From: Bacillus cereus
GTDB taxonomy: Bacteria > Bacillota > Bacilli > Bacillales > Bacillaceae_G
Length of the DNA: 64,000 bases
Assembly (NCBI RefSeq): GCF_025917685.1
Contig: NZ_CP089518.1
Coordinates: forward strand, 2,605,001-2,669,000
Direction of reading: 5' to 3'
A model generated the notes under the pieces. The model was given only the letters and a program-made list of their open reading frames with translations. It was not told the origin of the DNA and did no database searches. Both the position numbers and the translations under genes were made by a program. Shown one piece after another: positions 36,857-45,471 of the stretch. Position 1 is the stretch's first letter. Each line of letters opens with the position of its first letter.

Positions 36857-36869
36857 TGATATTATGTCA
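36843..36869. promoter_or_regulatory. Paired operator-like sites in the kyn/TetR intergenic region
   Basis: Two 13-mers, TGATATAACGTCA (36843-36855) and TGATATTATGTCA (36857-36869), repeat with a 1-nt gap. Each is close to palindromic (TGAYAT-N-ATRTCA). One overlaps the kyn -35 and the other abuts the TetR -35. Confidence 0.7.
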
Positions 36870-36870
36870 G

Positions 36871-36900
36871 TTGACTTTATATACGAACTTCTTTTACAAT
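36871..36900 (+). promoter_or_regulatory. Promoter of the TetR gene
   Basis: TTGACT (36871-36876), 18-bp spacer, TACAAT (36895-36900). Adjacent to the operator-like repeats, so autorepression is plausible. Confidence 0.6.
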
Positions 36901-36942
36901 AAAATTATATTTTCAGATATTTCAGTATAAAGAGGTGATTCC

Positions 36943-37554
36943 TTGAAAAATTCTACTCTTTCAACAAGAAAACACCGCTCCTTAGAAACAAAAAAGAAAC
37001 TATTACATTCCGGTTATACTATTTTTATAAAAAACGGATTTCAGAAAACTACAATCACGCAAATTATTAAACATGCAGAAACTGGTTATGGAACAGCATA
37101 TGTATATTTTAAAAACAAAGATGCTCTCCTCATTATTTTGATGGAAGGTGTGATGAATCGCTTTTATGATATTGCAGATCGCTCCTTTTCCCCTCAAACA
37201 AAGTTAGAAGCATGTGATATGATTCAAAGTCAAGTTAGAGCATTCTTACAATTAGCGGAAGAAGAACGGGATATTTTGCAAGTTGTCGAAGAAGCAATAG
37301 GATTATCAAGAGAGATAAGTCAAAAATGGGATGAGATTCGTGAACGCTTTATAAAAAGTATTACACAGGATATTACTTACTCTCAAGAAGGTGGCTTGGC
37401 GCAGCCTGAATTAAATAAAGAGATTGTAGCACGTGGCTGGTTCGCGATGAATGAAACGTTTCTTTGGAAAATCGTACAAAATGATAAAGAGCTAAATTTA
37501 GAAGAAGTTGTACATACATTGACAGTGATGTATACGACAGGTCTATATAAATAG
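36943..37554 (+). CDS. TetR family repressor, probable kyn operon regulator
   Basis: 203 residues; N-terminal TetR helix-turn-helix (GYTIFIKNGFQKTTITQIIKHAETGYGTAYVYFKNKDALL) and a divergent ligand-binding C-terminal domain. TTG start with AGAGGTG. Divergent from kynU with shared operator-like sites between, so it is the best candidate kyn regulator, perhaps sensing a kynurenine-pathway metabolite. Confidence 0.9.
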   Translation: MKNSTLSTRKHRSLETKKKLLHSGYTIFIKNGFQKTTITQIIKHAETGYGTAYVYFKNKDALLIILMEGVMNRFYDIADRSFSPQTKLEACDMIQSQVRAFLQLAEEERDILQVVEEAIGLSREISQKWDEIRERFIKSITQDITYSQEGGLAQPELNKEIVARGWFAMNETFLWKIVQNDKELNLEEVVHTLTVMYTTGLYK

Positions 37555-37588
37555 CACACCATTTATTCATAAGGTGTGCTATTTTACA
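37551..37588 (+). terminator. Terminator of the TetR gene
   Basis: ATAGCACACC / GGTGTGCTAT followed by TTTTA; overlaps the stop codon. Confidence 0.8.
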
Positions 37589-37589
37589 T

Positions 37590-38027
37590 CTATAAAAATA
37601 TTTTATTGGGATACGGTAATGCTAGAGGTGGCTTTTCAGATAAAGGGAAATATTTTAGTTCTACAGATTCTCCATCAACTGCTTTTAACCCACCTCCGAT
37701 AATTTCACACTCAAATACAACAACAATATACTCTACTTGATCCCCATTCGAATATGTATGACGAAACTCTTTCCCTCCAAATACCCCTTTTTCTTTTTTC
37801 ACTTTTATTTTTAATCCTGTTTCTTCCCACACTTCTCTAACAACCGCTTCTTCTGGTGTTTCTCCTGGTTCGATTGCCCCTGCTGGCAAACTCCAGTGTT
37901 CTCCTCCAGGATATTGGAATAAGATTTCCCCCTGCTCGTTTTTAATAACAGCAGCTATACTCGGCATAAAAATAAGTTCAGATCCTAATTTTTCACGAAG
38001 TCTTTTATAATATAATGACATTGGCAT
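37590..38027 (-). CDS. Nudix hydrolase
   Basis: 145 residues with a canonical Nudix box (GAIEPGETPEEAVVREVWEETGL). Removes a nucleoside-diphosphate-type moiety; the exact substrate is unknown. I prefer the ATG at 38027 because GGGGGGAG lies 8 nt before it; an earlier ATG is weakly supported. Confidence 0.9.
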   Translation of the reverse strand: MPMSLYYKRLREKLGSELIFMPSIAAVIKNEQGEILFQYPGGEHWSLPAGAIEPGETPEEAVVREVWEETGLKIKVKKEKGVFGGKEFRHTYSNGDQVEYIVVVFECEIIGGGLKAVDGESVELKYFPLSEKPPLALPYPNKIFL

Positions 38028-38120
38028 TTGATTTTCTCCCCCCACAATAAATAACTGTATTTTCTAACAATTATTATATAATATTATTAATATCAACTTC
38101 TATAAAGAAAGGAAGATCAA

Positions 38121-38900
38121 ATGTCACAAGAGAAACCAACAAATCAGTTTCTATCGTTTTTATCCGTTACAAAAAAGCCTGTAAGTTTAAATTTTTTAAA
38201 TGAACTTGTTAAAGCTCATCAAGAGAAAGTAAAGTGGGAAACTCTTACTAAAATAATTGACTGGGAAAAAGGTAATGAAACAAGTAATTATTTTCCTTCC
38301 ATTGAGACATACATAAACCGTATTACAACAAAAGGTCTGGGGGGTACTTGTTGGACGTGCTCGATTGGATTCCATTGGTTATTATCAAACCTTGGTTTTG
38401 ACGTTCATTATTTGTATATGAATCCCGGACATTTATGCTTACGCGTTAACTTAGAGCAGCCTTACTACGTTGATGTTGGTTACTGTGCACCTTTATTTCA
38501 AGCTTATCCACTATATGAATCATTTCAAGTAAGTAATGTAAGAGAGACTTTTTCTTATGAAGTTTCAAATAATAGGATTGAAATTACTAGAGATCCAGGT
38601 CCAGCAAAAATCTTAAATACAGAGCCAATACATTTAACAAGTATGAAAGAACTCATTAAAAAGTCTAATGACTGGCATTCTTCTCCTGTATTAAAGAAAA
38701 TTCAGATTTTCGGTTATATCGATGGCATTCCAACTTCTATTAATGATAATATTTTAAAACGATATTTCCAAGGTAAGAAAAGAGAACATAGCCTTACCTC
38801 TTCTGAACTTGCTTATTGGATAACAGAAAGATTTTGTATTGATAAAGAAATGTACCAAACAGCAACTAATATTTTTAATGAGAAAACTTCAAAAAAATAA
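38121..38900 (+). CDS. Arylamine N-acetyltransferase-like protein
   Basis: 259 residues. The catalytic cysteine lies in TKGLGGTCWTCSIGF, the histidine in PGHLCLRV and the aspartate in YYVDVGYCAP, so the NAT cysteine-protease-like triad is complete. The family acetylates arylamines and hydrazines, including drugs. The C-terminal domain is divergent. Single-gene unit with its own terminator. Confidence 0.88.
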   Translation: MSQEKPTNQFLSFLSVTKKPVSLNFLNELVKAHQEKVKWETLTKIIDWEKGNETSNYFPSIETYINRITTKGLGGTCWTCSIGFHWLLSNLGFDVHYLYMNPGHLCLRVNLEQPYYVDVGYCAPLFQAYPLYESFQVSNVRETFSYEVSNNRIEITRDPGPAKILNTEPIHLTSMKELIKKSNDWHSSPVLKKIQIFGYIDGIPTSINDNILKRYFQGKKREHSLTSSELAYWITERFCIDKEMYQTATNIFNEKTSKK

Positions 38901-38936
38901 ACTGTTACTCAACATGTTAAGTGACAGTTTATTTTA
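38896..38936. terminator. Bidirectional terminator
   Basis: AAATAAACTGT(TA)C / G(T)GACAGTTTATTTT; shared by two convergent genes. Confidence 0.85.
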
Positions 38937-39168
38937 AATATTTTATTAACGATACAATGATACAAAATAGCGATGTAAGTAAAAACAACAACCCCATATT
39001 CTTATTCTCTTTTTCCTCCTTCTTAACGTTTTGTATCCCCATACCAGCAAGCATAAATCCTAACAATAATTGCAAAATAAGCATACTTTGCTTCGAGTCA
39101 TCATTCCAACTGTAAATAGAATAGCCCATTATAATAATAGCGAGTGTGAATGTGGTAATTCTAATCAT
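38929..39168 (-). CDS. Small membrane protein (DUF3953, YczI-like)
   Basis: 79 residues with three membrane segments. TLAIIIMGYSIYSW, LQLLLGFMLAGMGIQNVK and LLFLLTSLFCIIVSLI match the DUF3953/YczI-like family. Function unknown. Close upstream neighbour of a DUF3977 gene. Confidence 0.8.
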   Translation of the reverse strand: MIRITTFTLAIIIMGYSIYSWNDDSKQSMLILQLLLGFMLAGMGIQNVKKEEKENKNMGLLFLLTSLFCIIVSLIKYLK

Positions 39169-39189
39169 AAAAACACCACCTATTTGATT

Positions 39190-39435
39190 CTATTGTTTTA
39201 ACCTACTCACCATTCCAACAATAAACTTATACTCAGCTCTACTTTTTCTTACTTTCTTAAAGCCCTCTTTCGTATCAAAAATAAAACACGTTTTCCGAAG
39301 CCAAATGCGTACGTATAAAGACTCAAAATAAATTGGTTTTATAATTCCTCGTTCCTCAAATTCAGTTCCATCTTTATTTTCAGTTTCCGTTCGAACGAAC
39401 CACCTATTTCCGATACCAATTTCAATATACTTCAC
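39190..39435 (-). CDS. DUF3977 family protein
   Basis: 81 residues starting MKYIEIGIGNRWFVRTETENKDGTEFEE, the opening I associate with DUF3977 of the B. cereus group. Basic C-terminus. No function known. GGGGG precedes the start. Confidence 0.82.
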   Translation of the reverse strand: MKYIEIGIGNRWFVRTETENKDGTEFEERGIIKPIYFESLYVRIWLRKTCFIFDTKEGFKKVRKSRAEYKFIVGMVSRLKQ

Positions 39436-39524
39436 ACGCTAACCCCCTTCAGGAAATCTTCTTTCTAATAATTCTATTATTTCCCTGGCAAGCGCACATT
39501 CCGACAGAACGTGAGCCCACAAAG

Positions 39525-39553
39525 AAAAAGTAGATTACAAAAATCTACTTTTA
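39525..39553 (-). terminator. Terminator of acoR
   Basis: AAAAGTAGATT-TTTG-AATCTACTTTTT, overlapping the last bases of acoR. Confidence 0.75.
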
Positions 39554-41401
39554 TAGCCTAAATTTTTGCATACGTTTATAAAATGTACTGCGTGGCACAT
39601 CTAATAGTTTTGCAGCTAATGAAACATTTCCGTTCGTCTTTTCTAGCGCTTCAATCATACTATCACGCTGTATTTTTTCACGGAAATTTAATGTATGTTC
39701 TGTTTTATTTTCAGCTTGCAATTCAAGTTGATGTTGATTTCCCATCATTGTTTGTAATAAAAAAGAGATTTGTTTTTCGCATATTTCCCGTCCTTGCGAC
39801 AAAATGTAAATACGTTCTAATACATTTAATAATTCCCGAATATTTCCGGGCCATGTATGCTGTGAAAATTGCTTACAAATACTCTTTGGAAATACGATAT
39901 TCCACTTCTTTCGTTCGCAAAAATGTTGTATGAAATATGGAATATCTTCTTTTCTCTCCAATAATGATGGAACATATAGCGGATAAACATGTAAACGATA
40001 ATATAAATCTTGACGGAATTTCCCTTCTTCTACTAAACGTAGTAAATCTTTATGTGTTGCAGTAATAATACGAATATTTACTGGTACTTCTTTTGAACTT
40101 CCAATTGGTGTTACTGTTCGCTCTTGTAAAACGCGCAATAGCGCTACTTGCATCTCTGGTGGTATTTCACCAATTTCATCTAAAAATATTGTTCCTCCGT
40201 CTGCTTGTTCGAATTTCCCTTTATATCCTTGGCGCCGCGCACCTGTAAACGCTCCTTCAGCATAACCGAATAATTCACTTTCCATTAATTCTTTCGGTAA
40301 TGAACCGCAGTTAACAGCTATAAAAGGACCCTTTTTTCTTGAACTATTTTCATGAATCGCTCTCGCTACATATTCTTTCCCTACACCTGTTTCACCACAT
40401 ACATATACACTAGCGTCAGTTGGTGAAACAAGCTTAATTTCTTCTAAAGTATGTTGAAATACGCTGCTTGTCCCAATAACTCCAGGAAAAGTAATGCCGT
40501 TTATAAATGGGAAATTAGAAAATAAATTCGCCTGTTTATTTTCCTTTAAATAAATACATTTCCCAATCATTCTATCATTACTATATACTGGTACTTCTAA
40601 TTTAGATTTCAATCCGTTGTGTATTAAATCTTCAAGTTTCATTCGTGACCAATTACATACTCGTTCGCGAACCCTCTTGCTCGCAGAAACGATAACATCG
40701 CGATGATTACAAATAACAACTTGTTCATCACTGTCAATTACATCTAAAAAACGATGGATTAAGTGTAGCTCATTTTGATGCACTCGAATACTACATTCAC
40801 GTTCAATCGCATGTGCAATCGAAGTTACCATACCGAGCATATATGGATGCGAAAACTCAATTGGACAGGAGAAATCTAGAACACCAATTAATTTCCCATC
40901 ATCATTATGAATGGGAGCGGCCGCACAACTCCAGCTATGAGATGCGACAGAATAATGCTCTGTACCACTTATCATAATAGCCTCTTCAATCTCTAACGCT
41001 GTTCCTATCGCATTTGTACCAATAGCTGCCTCCGTCCATTTCACACCTTCAATGAAATTAATATGTTTCGCTCTTTTCAACGTTTGCTGATTTCCACTTA
41101 ACGATAGAACGTAACCATCTGGATCAATTAATAATGCCATCATTTGCAGTTCATCAATGGTTTTTCTCATATTTTGTATTTGAGGTATTGCTATATCAAG
41201 GAAGATTTCACTTTTTTTCTTTTGACCCTGAAAAATATTAGAAGACAAAATTTTCTGACCTTTATTCATATGAGGATTCACATTTGCTCGTTTACATCGG
41301 TGCCATGATTCTGAAATTCTTTCGTTTATACGGTTCGAATCAAGGACTCCTTCATCAACAAACTTTTTCCATGTATGTAAGTAGAACGGTGAAGCTAACA
41401 T
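39551..41401 (-). CDS. acoR: AcoR-type sigma-54-dependent activator of acetoin catabolism
   Basis: 616 residues: GAF-like sensor (about residues 75-215), AAA+ core with Walker A GETGVGKE, the sigma-54 contact motif GAFTGA (GYAEGAFTGARR) and Walker B TIFLDEIGE, then a Fis-type helix-turn-helix (NGNVSLAAKLLDVPRSTFYKRM). This layout is that of AcoR. The consensus sigma-54 promoter before acoA (50181-50197) in the same window supports the call. Unlike many Bacillus the activator is separated from acoL by about 4 kb of other genes. Confidence 0.9.
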   Translation of the reverse strand: MLASPFYLHTWKKFVDEGVLDSNRINERISESWHRCKRANVNPHMNKGQKILSSNIFQGQKKKSEIFLDIAIPQIQNMRKTIDELQMMALLIDPDGYVLSLSGNQQTLKRAKHINFIEGVKWTEAAIGTNAIGTALEIEEAIMISGTEHYSVASHSWSCAAAPIHNDDGKLIGVLDFSCPIEFSHPYMLGMVTSIAHAIERECSIRVHQNELHLIHRFLDVIDSDEQVVICNHRDVIVSASKRVRERVCNWSRMKLEDLIHNGLKSKLEVPVYSNDRMIGKCIYLKENKQANLFSNFPFINGITFPGVIGTSSVFQHTLEEIKLVSPTDASVYVCGETGVGKEYVARAIHENSSRKKGPFIAVNCGSLPKELMESELFGYAEGAFTGARRQGYKGKFEQADGGTIFLDEIGEIPPEMQVALLRVLQERTVTPIGSSKEVPVNIRIITATHKDLLRLVEEGKFRQDLYYRLHVYPLYVPSLLERKEDIPYFIQHFCERKKWNIVFPKSICKQFSQHTWPGNIRELLNVLERIYILSQGREICEKQISFLLQTMMGNQHQLELQAENKTEHTLNFREKIQRDSMIEALEKTNGNVSLAAKLLDVPRSTFYKRMQKFRL

Positions 41402-41450
41402 TGTATCATCTCCCTTTTAATTGTTTTGGAGATTTATAAAACATACTTTT

Positions 41451-41479
41451 ATTATAAAACTGAATAAAAGCGTTTTCAA
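41451..41479 (-). promoter_or_regulatory. Sigma-A promoter of acoR
   Basis: TTGAAA (41474-41479), 17-bp spacer, TATAAT (41451-41456) on the minus strand. Confidence 0.65.
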
Positions 41480-41523
41480 TACAACTAGAAAGATGACACA
41501 AATATGTTAATGATTTGAATATC

Positions 41524-41697
41524 TTAATGCGTTTCTTTATTCTTTTTTAGTAGCACTATATTTTGTATAATGGATCCAAAGAAAATACATAACCAAAACC
41601 ACTTTTGCGGATTGTTATTTATAAAGAAAACTACCATCGCTATTGCGAATAAAATAGTGGCTGCTAAACTAGTATATAATTTCGTTCTAATCCCCAT
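41524..41697 (-). CDS. Small membrane protein, 57 aa
   Basis: Reads MGIRTKLYTSLAATILFAIA, then a second hydrophobic segment (WFWLCIFFGSIIQNIVLL) and a basic tail. Two membrane segments and GGGAGTG upstream of the ATG. It lies between the NIPSNAP gene and acoR. Unrecognised; the coding case rests on the ribosome site, membrane topology and unbroken frame. Confidence 0.7.
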   Translation of the reverse strand: MGIRTKLYTSLAATILFAIAMVVFFINNNPQKWFWLCIFFGSIIQNIVLLKKNKETH

Positions 41698-41713
41698 TAG
41701 ACTTCACTCCCTA

Positions 41714-42052
41714 TCATTTTACAGTGCATAGTAACTCTTCATTTTTCATCTCTAGTATGTACTCTCGTAAAACATATTCTTTCCCGCCATGTTTTTCATA
41801 CCAATCATGTATTCTTTTAACATGCATCTTATCACTTCTAATTTTCATTTCAATTTCTTCATAATCTTCATATCTATCATATTCCCATATTGCAAATACT
41901 TCAGTCGTGCCATCATTATTGCCTTTCATCCAGCGTCCTATTAGTCGAGAGCCATGCTTTAACTGATTAGGTAAATTAGTATTATTAAAATGAGCATTAA
42001 ATACTTCAATAAATTCATTTTTTACTATATAGTACTTTCTTCTGTAAAACAT
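41714..42052 (-). CDS. NIPSNAP family protein
   Basis: 112 residues with the NIPSNAP features YYIVKNEFIEVFNAHF and GSRLIGRWMKGNNDGTTEVFAIWEYDRYEDYEE. This is a ferredoxin-like fold often without known enzymatic role. It overlaps the upstream GNAT gene by 28 nt with GAGGTGTAGTGGA as ribosome site, so the two are coupled. Confidence 0.85.
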   Translation of the reverse strand: MFYRRKYYIVKNEFIEVFNAHFNNTNLPNQLKHGSRLIGRWMKGNNDGTTEVFAIWEYDRYEDYEEIEMKIRSDKMHVKRIHDWYEKHGGKEYVLREYILEMKNEELLCTVK

Positions 42053-42621
42053 TCCACTACACCTCTTTTATGAAATGTATTAATAAACCTTCCCATTACT
42101 ACCGTATTATAATACTTCCCATCCGATAGCCTTTTATCATTTTTCAGTATACCTTCTACTTCAAAACCTAATTTTTTATAAAGGTGAATGGCTTTTTCGT
42201 TTGTCTCTAACACTTGTAATGATATCTTTTTCACTTCATTTTCATCAGCCCAATGAATAGATTGTTGCAATAGAATCTTACCGATTCCATATCCCCAAAA
42301 CTCTCTTAAAATACAAACACCAAACTCTACTTTATGAGATAATCTCTTCAAATTTGATCCTTCACATCTTGAAAATCCTACGATTTGGTTGTGCACTTCT
42401 GCAACTAAAAAGAGATTCTTCAGTTCTTCACTATCTGTTTTTATTATTTTTTGAAACCCTACCTTATCTATAAATCCCTCTCCAGCTTCTCTATCCATAT
42501 TTTCAGTTTCACCATCGATCTGAACTCTAATTTTCGCTAACTGCTCTGCATCTGTTTCAGCTGCAGAACGAATTGTATAAGTTAATCCATTTATATGAAA
42601 CTCTTGTCCTTTTATAATCAT
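42025..42621 (-). CDS. GNAT N-acetyltransferase
   Basis: 198 residues; acetyl-CoA loop REFWGYGIGKILLQQSIHWA and VLETNEKAIHLYKKLGFEVEG are typical GNAT. Probably acetylates a small molecule or peptide N-terminus. Overlaps the NIPSNAP gene. Confidence 0.88.
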   Translation of the reverse strand: MIIKGQEFHINGLTYTIRSAAETDAEQLAKIRVQIDGETENMDREAGEGFIDKVGFQKIIKTDSEELKNLFLVAEVHNQIVGFSRCEGSNLKRLSHKVEFGVCILREFWGYGIGKILLQQSIHWADENEVKKISLQVLETNEKAIHLYKKLGFEVEGILKNDKRLSDGKYYNTVVMGRFINTFHKRGVVECFTEESTI

Positions 42622-42633
42622 TTCAAACTCCTT

Positions 42634-43404
42634 TTAAACGCAGTCTATTGGTGCTATCAAAATTTCTTTACCTTGTTTCTCAAATTGTTGAATCGTTTCT
42701 TTACTAGCCTCTTCATCTGTTATTATAAGGTCAATTTCTCTCAGTGACTCTCCTTTTATAAAGCAGTTTATTCCGAGTTTATTATGAGGAGCTAAACAAA
42801 TGTTTCTTCTAGCAATTTTACTTACTGTTTTTCCAAAATAAGCAACTTCCGGCGTTGCAGTGCTTATACCATTCGATGAAATGCCGCCACCTGTAGAAAA
42901 ATACAGATCAATTGAGAATCGACTTATCAATTCTGAGGCAAGTGTATCTGTCATATTTCCTGATGGTTTCACTTTTCCACCAATTAAGTACGTATCTACA
43001 TTCTTATACTCCCGTAACTTACTAGCAATTTCTAAAGCATTCGTAATCACTGTAAATGATGTTTCAGGTAAATACTTTAACATCGCATAATGAATAGATG
43101 CCCCGCCAATAAAAACGGAATCTCCTTCTTGTATGAATGATGCAGCAACTTTCGCAATCGCTCCTTCATCTAGTGAACTATTACAATAACGTTTCGATGG
43201 TTCGGCAGCTAAATTCCTTACTCTAGCAAGTTCGATTGCACCTCCATGTGTTCTTTTTAACAAGCCATCCTTCTCCATAATAGACAAATCTCTTCTTATA
43301 GAATCAATAGACATATCGAAACTTTCCGCAAGATCTTTAGCAATTACCCTTCCATCTTTCTTAAGTAACTCTAAAATTTTCTCTCTACGCTCTTCAGTAA
43401 ACAT
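42634..43404 (-). CDS. DeoR family transcriptional regulator
   Basis: 256 residues; DeoR helix-turn-helix (EERREKILELLKKDGRVIAKDLAESFDMSIDSIRRDLSIM) and a DeoRC sugar-phosphate sensor domain (GGASIHYAMLKYLP, GGKVKPSGN, TGGGISSNGIS). Such proteins usually sense a phosphorylated sugar. The neighbours do not include sugar genes, so the regulon is not clear. Confidence 0.88.
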   Translation of the reverse strand: MFTEERREKILELLKKDGRVIAKDLAESFDMSIDSIRRDLSIMEKDGLLKRTHGGAIELARVRNLAAEPSKRYCNSSLDEGAIAKVAASFIQEGDSVFIGGASIHYAMLKYLPETSFTVITNALEIASKLREYKNVDTYLIGGKVKPSGNMTDTLASELISRFSIDLYFSTGGGISSNGISTATPEVAYFGKTVSKIARRNICLAPHNKLGINCFIKGESLREIDLIITDEEASKETIQQFEKQGKEILIAPIDCV

Positions 43405-43655
43405 CTTCCCACCACCGTTATTGAAGATTCAGAAATTTTATCTTTATTTTCATTATATGCATGCTTTTTCAGTTTTACAATATTTTCAATTCTTATTTTT
43501 TCCGCTTTATACAGGTTTTCTCCTTCTTTCTATCCCATTACATTCAACACCAAATAAATGTACATTTGCATATTCTATTAAAATACTTCTATTTACCTCC
43601 TTGTCGTTGTAAAATTATTCCTATGTTTTACTTTTTAATACAGAAAGGGATTACT

Positions 43656-44147
43656 ATGAAATCTATAATTAAAGTAACTTGTACAGCATTATTATTTACA
43701 GGAATAATGGCAGGATGTAGTGAAAATACTGCACCAAAACATGAAAAGAGCGCTTTTGAAAAAAATGCAATGCACTATGGGGAAATATTTAAAAACGAAT
43801 ACTATAGAGCAACAGTTGAAAATGCAAAATTTGAAAAAATAGACAAAGAGTGGCGTCTTACTGCTCGTGTTACAATTAATAACGCTCGTGCTGACGGACA
43901 AACAATAGATCTTACAGAAATAAAATATTTCATAAAAGATGAAAAAACTGGTGGAAAATACGAAGGTGAATTTATACAAAATGAGAACGCTGAAAAGGTT
44001 CCATCTGAGTTCTCTTTAACTACTGACATTGTATTTAATATGAAAACTTCACCAAAAGATTTAAATAATATGTATTTGTACATAGATAGTAAAGTTGCTC
44101 CATTAACAAATACATATTGGAAGCTTGATAATCTAGTATCAAAATAA
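43656..44147 (+). CDS. Putative lipoprotein
   Basis: 163 residues with lipobox IMAGC and a C-terminal domain rich in beta strands (WRLTARVTINNARADGQTIDLTEIKYFI). A longer reading from 43461 begins in a transmembrane-like segment and lacks a ribosome site; AGAAAGGGATT supports 43656. Family not certain (DUF4352/DUF5068-like in style). Role unknown. Confidence 0.8.
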   Translation: MKSIIKVTCTALLFTGIMAGCSENTAPKHEKSAFEKNAMHYGEIFKNEYYRATVENAKFEKIDKEWRLTARVTINNARADGQTIDLTEIKYFIKDEKTGGKYEGEFIQNENAEKVPSEFSLTTDIVFNMKTSPKDLNNMYLYIDSKVAPLTNTYWKLDNLVSK

Positions 44148-44174
44148 AAAACAGTCTTAAATGACTGTTTTTTT
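44146..44174 (+). terminator. Terminator of the lipoprotein gene
   Basis: AAAAAACAGTC-TTAAAT-GACTGTTTTTTT. Confidence 0.85.
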
Positions 44175-44242
44175 GTTATCAAACTTGTAAATTTCAGCAA
44201 AAGAAACTCTCTTTATTATAAATTAATATACAAATAACTAAG

Positions 44243-44896
44243 TTATTTTTTCTCAAGCAATACATCTTTTGCACAAATCGTTACTTCTTCAAATGGGCAA
44301 TCAAATAACACACCCAATTCAAATCCATTTTCAGTAAGTGCTATTTCATGACACATCCACCAAGCACCTTCAAATTTTTTCGGCATAGAACATTCCGTAA
44401 CTCCTTTAAAAATAAGTCGAAGCTTTTCAAAATCACTAAAACTACCACTGCAATCTAAAATAATAATTAGCGTATCTTTTGATTTTTTCTCTACTGATTT
44501 GACTACACTGTCATGTAGTGAGTATTCATGTAGTTGAACGACATTCTGTGTGAGTTTTTCTTTTATAGAATTAAAATTTTCTATATAAGCTTGTTCTAAA
44601 TCATTCATTCTTTTCTCATAATCTATTGTCCACTCAAGCATAAGTTTCTTTAATTTTTCCGATGGGTATTCTGAATTAATTGTATTGTCATGAATGTATG
44701 GATGTAGTGACTTAGGTAGAAACTTTAATAAATCTTCTTTCTTTTCTTCCACATCTTCTCTCAAATTTTGCTTATAATCCATTCCTACCTTTTCACTCTC
44801 TCGCAACACCTCTTCCCATTCTTCTAATGTTTCTGAGAAAATTAAAAATCCAGATACTTGCATTTCTTTATACCAATCTTTATTGAAATACTTCAA
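44243..44896 (-). CDS. DUF4085 family protein
   Basis: 217 residues beginning MKYFNKDWYKEMQVSGFLIF, the typical DUF4085 opening, with HEYSLHDSVVKSVEKKS and a C-terminal IALTENGFELGVLFDCPFEEVTI. No function is known for the family. Single-gene unit. Confidence 0.85.
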   Translation of the reverse strand: MKYFNKDWYKEMQVSGFLIFSETLEEWEEVLRESEKVGMDYKQNLREDVEEKKEDLLKFLPKSLHPYIHDNTINSEYPSEKLKKLMLEWTIDYEKRMNDLEQAYIENFNSIKEKLTQNVVQLHEYSLHDSVVKSVEKKSKDTLIIILDCSGSFSDFEKLRLIFKGVTECSMPKKFEGAWWMCHEIALTENGFELGVLFDCPFEEVTICAKDVLLEKK

Positions 44897-45105
44897 TGGC
44901 TTTCCTCCTATAACATTTAAATATCCAATAAAAAAGATATATATTTATTATATCATTCCAATAACTATTTTTTCTAAAGAAAAAATGCAAAACTGTAAAT
45001 ATTACGCCTCTCATTTCTAAAACTTCATAACATTTACAATAATCAATAATTAAAATGCATTTTAGATTCACCTGTACAAAAATCCAAACAAAAAGGGATG
45101 GTTAT

Positions 45106-45389
45106 ATGTTGAAGAAATTAATAGCAGGGACATTAGTAGCGGGTTTTGCATTAACTGGTGGACTAGGAGTAGCGGCTTTAAAAACTTACCTTCTAGCTGG
45201 AATGACAGAATTTCTTCTGTAAGCACAGCATCACCTTCTGCAAGTTATTCAACAACACTTTGGGAGCATACTTCTACACAAGGATATGGAAAAGGTGTTG
45301 TATTTAAACACGCTGATTGGTATGGTAAAACTGCTAATTTAGCTCCTGAATGGAACGATAAAACTTCAGCTATTGACGTTAAAAAGTAA
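45106..45389 (+). pseudogene. Secreted beta/gamma-crystallin-like protein, frameshifted and truncated
   Basis: The ATG at 45106 (GGGATGG upstream) gives a signal peptide of about 25 residues, MLKKLIAGTLVAGFALTGG, and then runs out of frame to a stop at 45220. In the next frame a well-formed domain continues: NLPSSWNDRISSVSTASPS and TLWEHTSTQGYGKGVVFKHA to LAPEWNDKTSAIDVKK ending at 45389. That sequence looks like the last part of one Greek-key motif and a full second one, so the first motif is also largely missing. The gene cannot make a normal product. Outside-the-frame cause: one-base indel near 45173-45180 plus an internal loss. Confidence 0.75.
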
Positions 45390-45419
45390 TAGGGTATTTA
45401 ATTTCTTCTATAAAAATTC

Positions 45420-45460
45420 AAACCACTATTCTCTCATCCATTTAGAGAATAGTGGTTTAT
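45420..45460. terminator. Terminator shared by the pseudogene and acoL
   Basis: AACCACTATTCTCT / AGAGAATAGTGGTT, bidirectional position before the acoL stop at 45472. Confidence 0.85.
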
Positions 45461-45471
45461 TATAATCCCAT

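Noticed and set aside
43461..43655. N-terminal extension of the lipoprotein gene at 43656
   Set aside because: No ribosome site, and the extension would bury the lipobox signal peptide; the region is a normal promoter gap.
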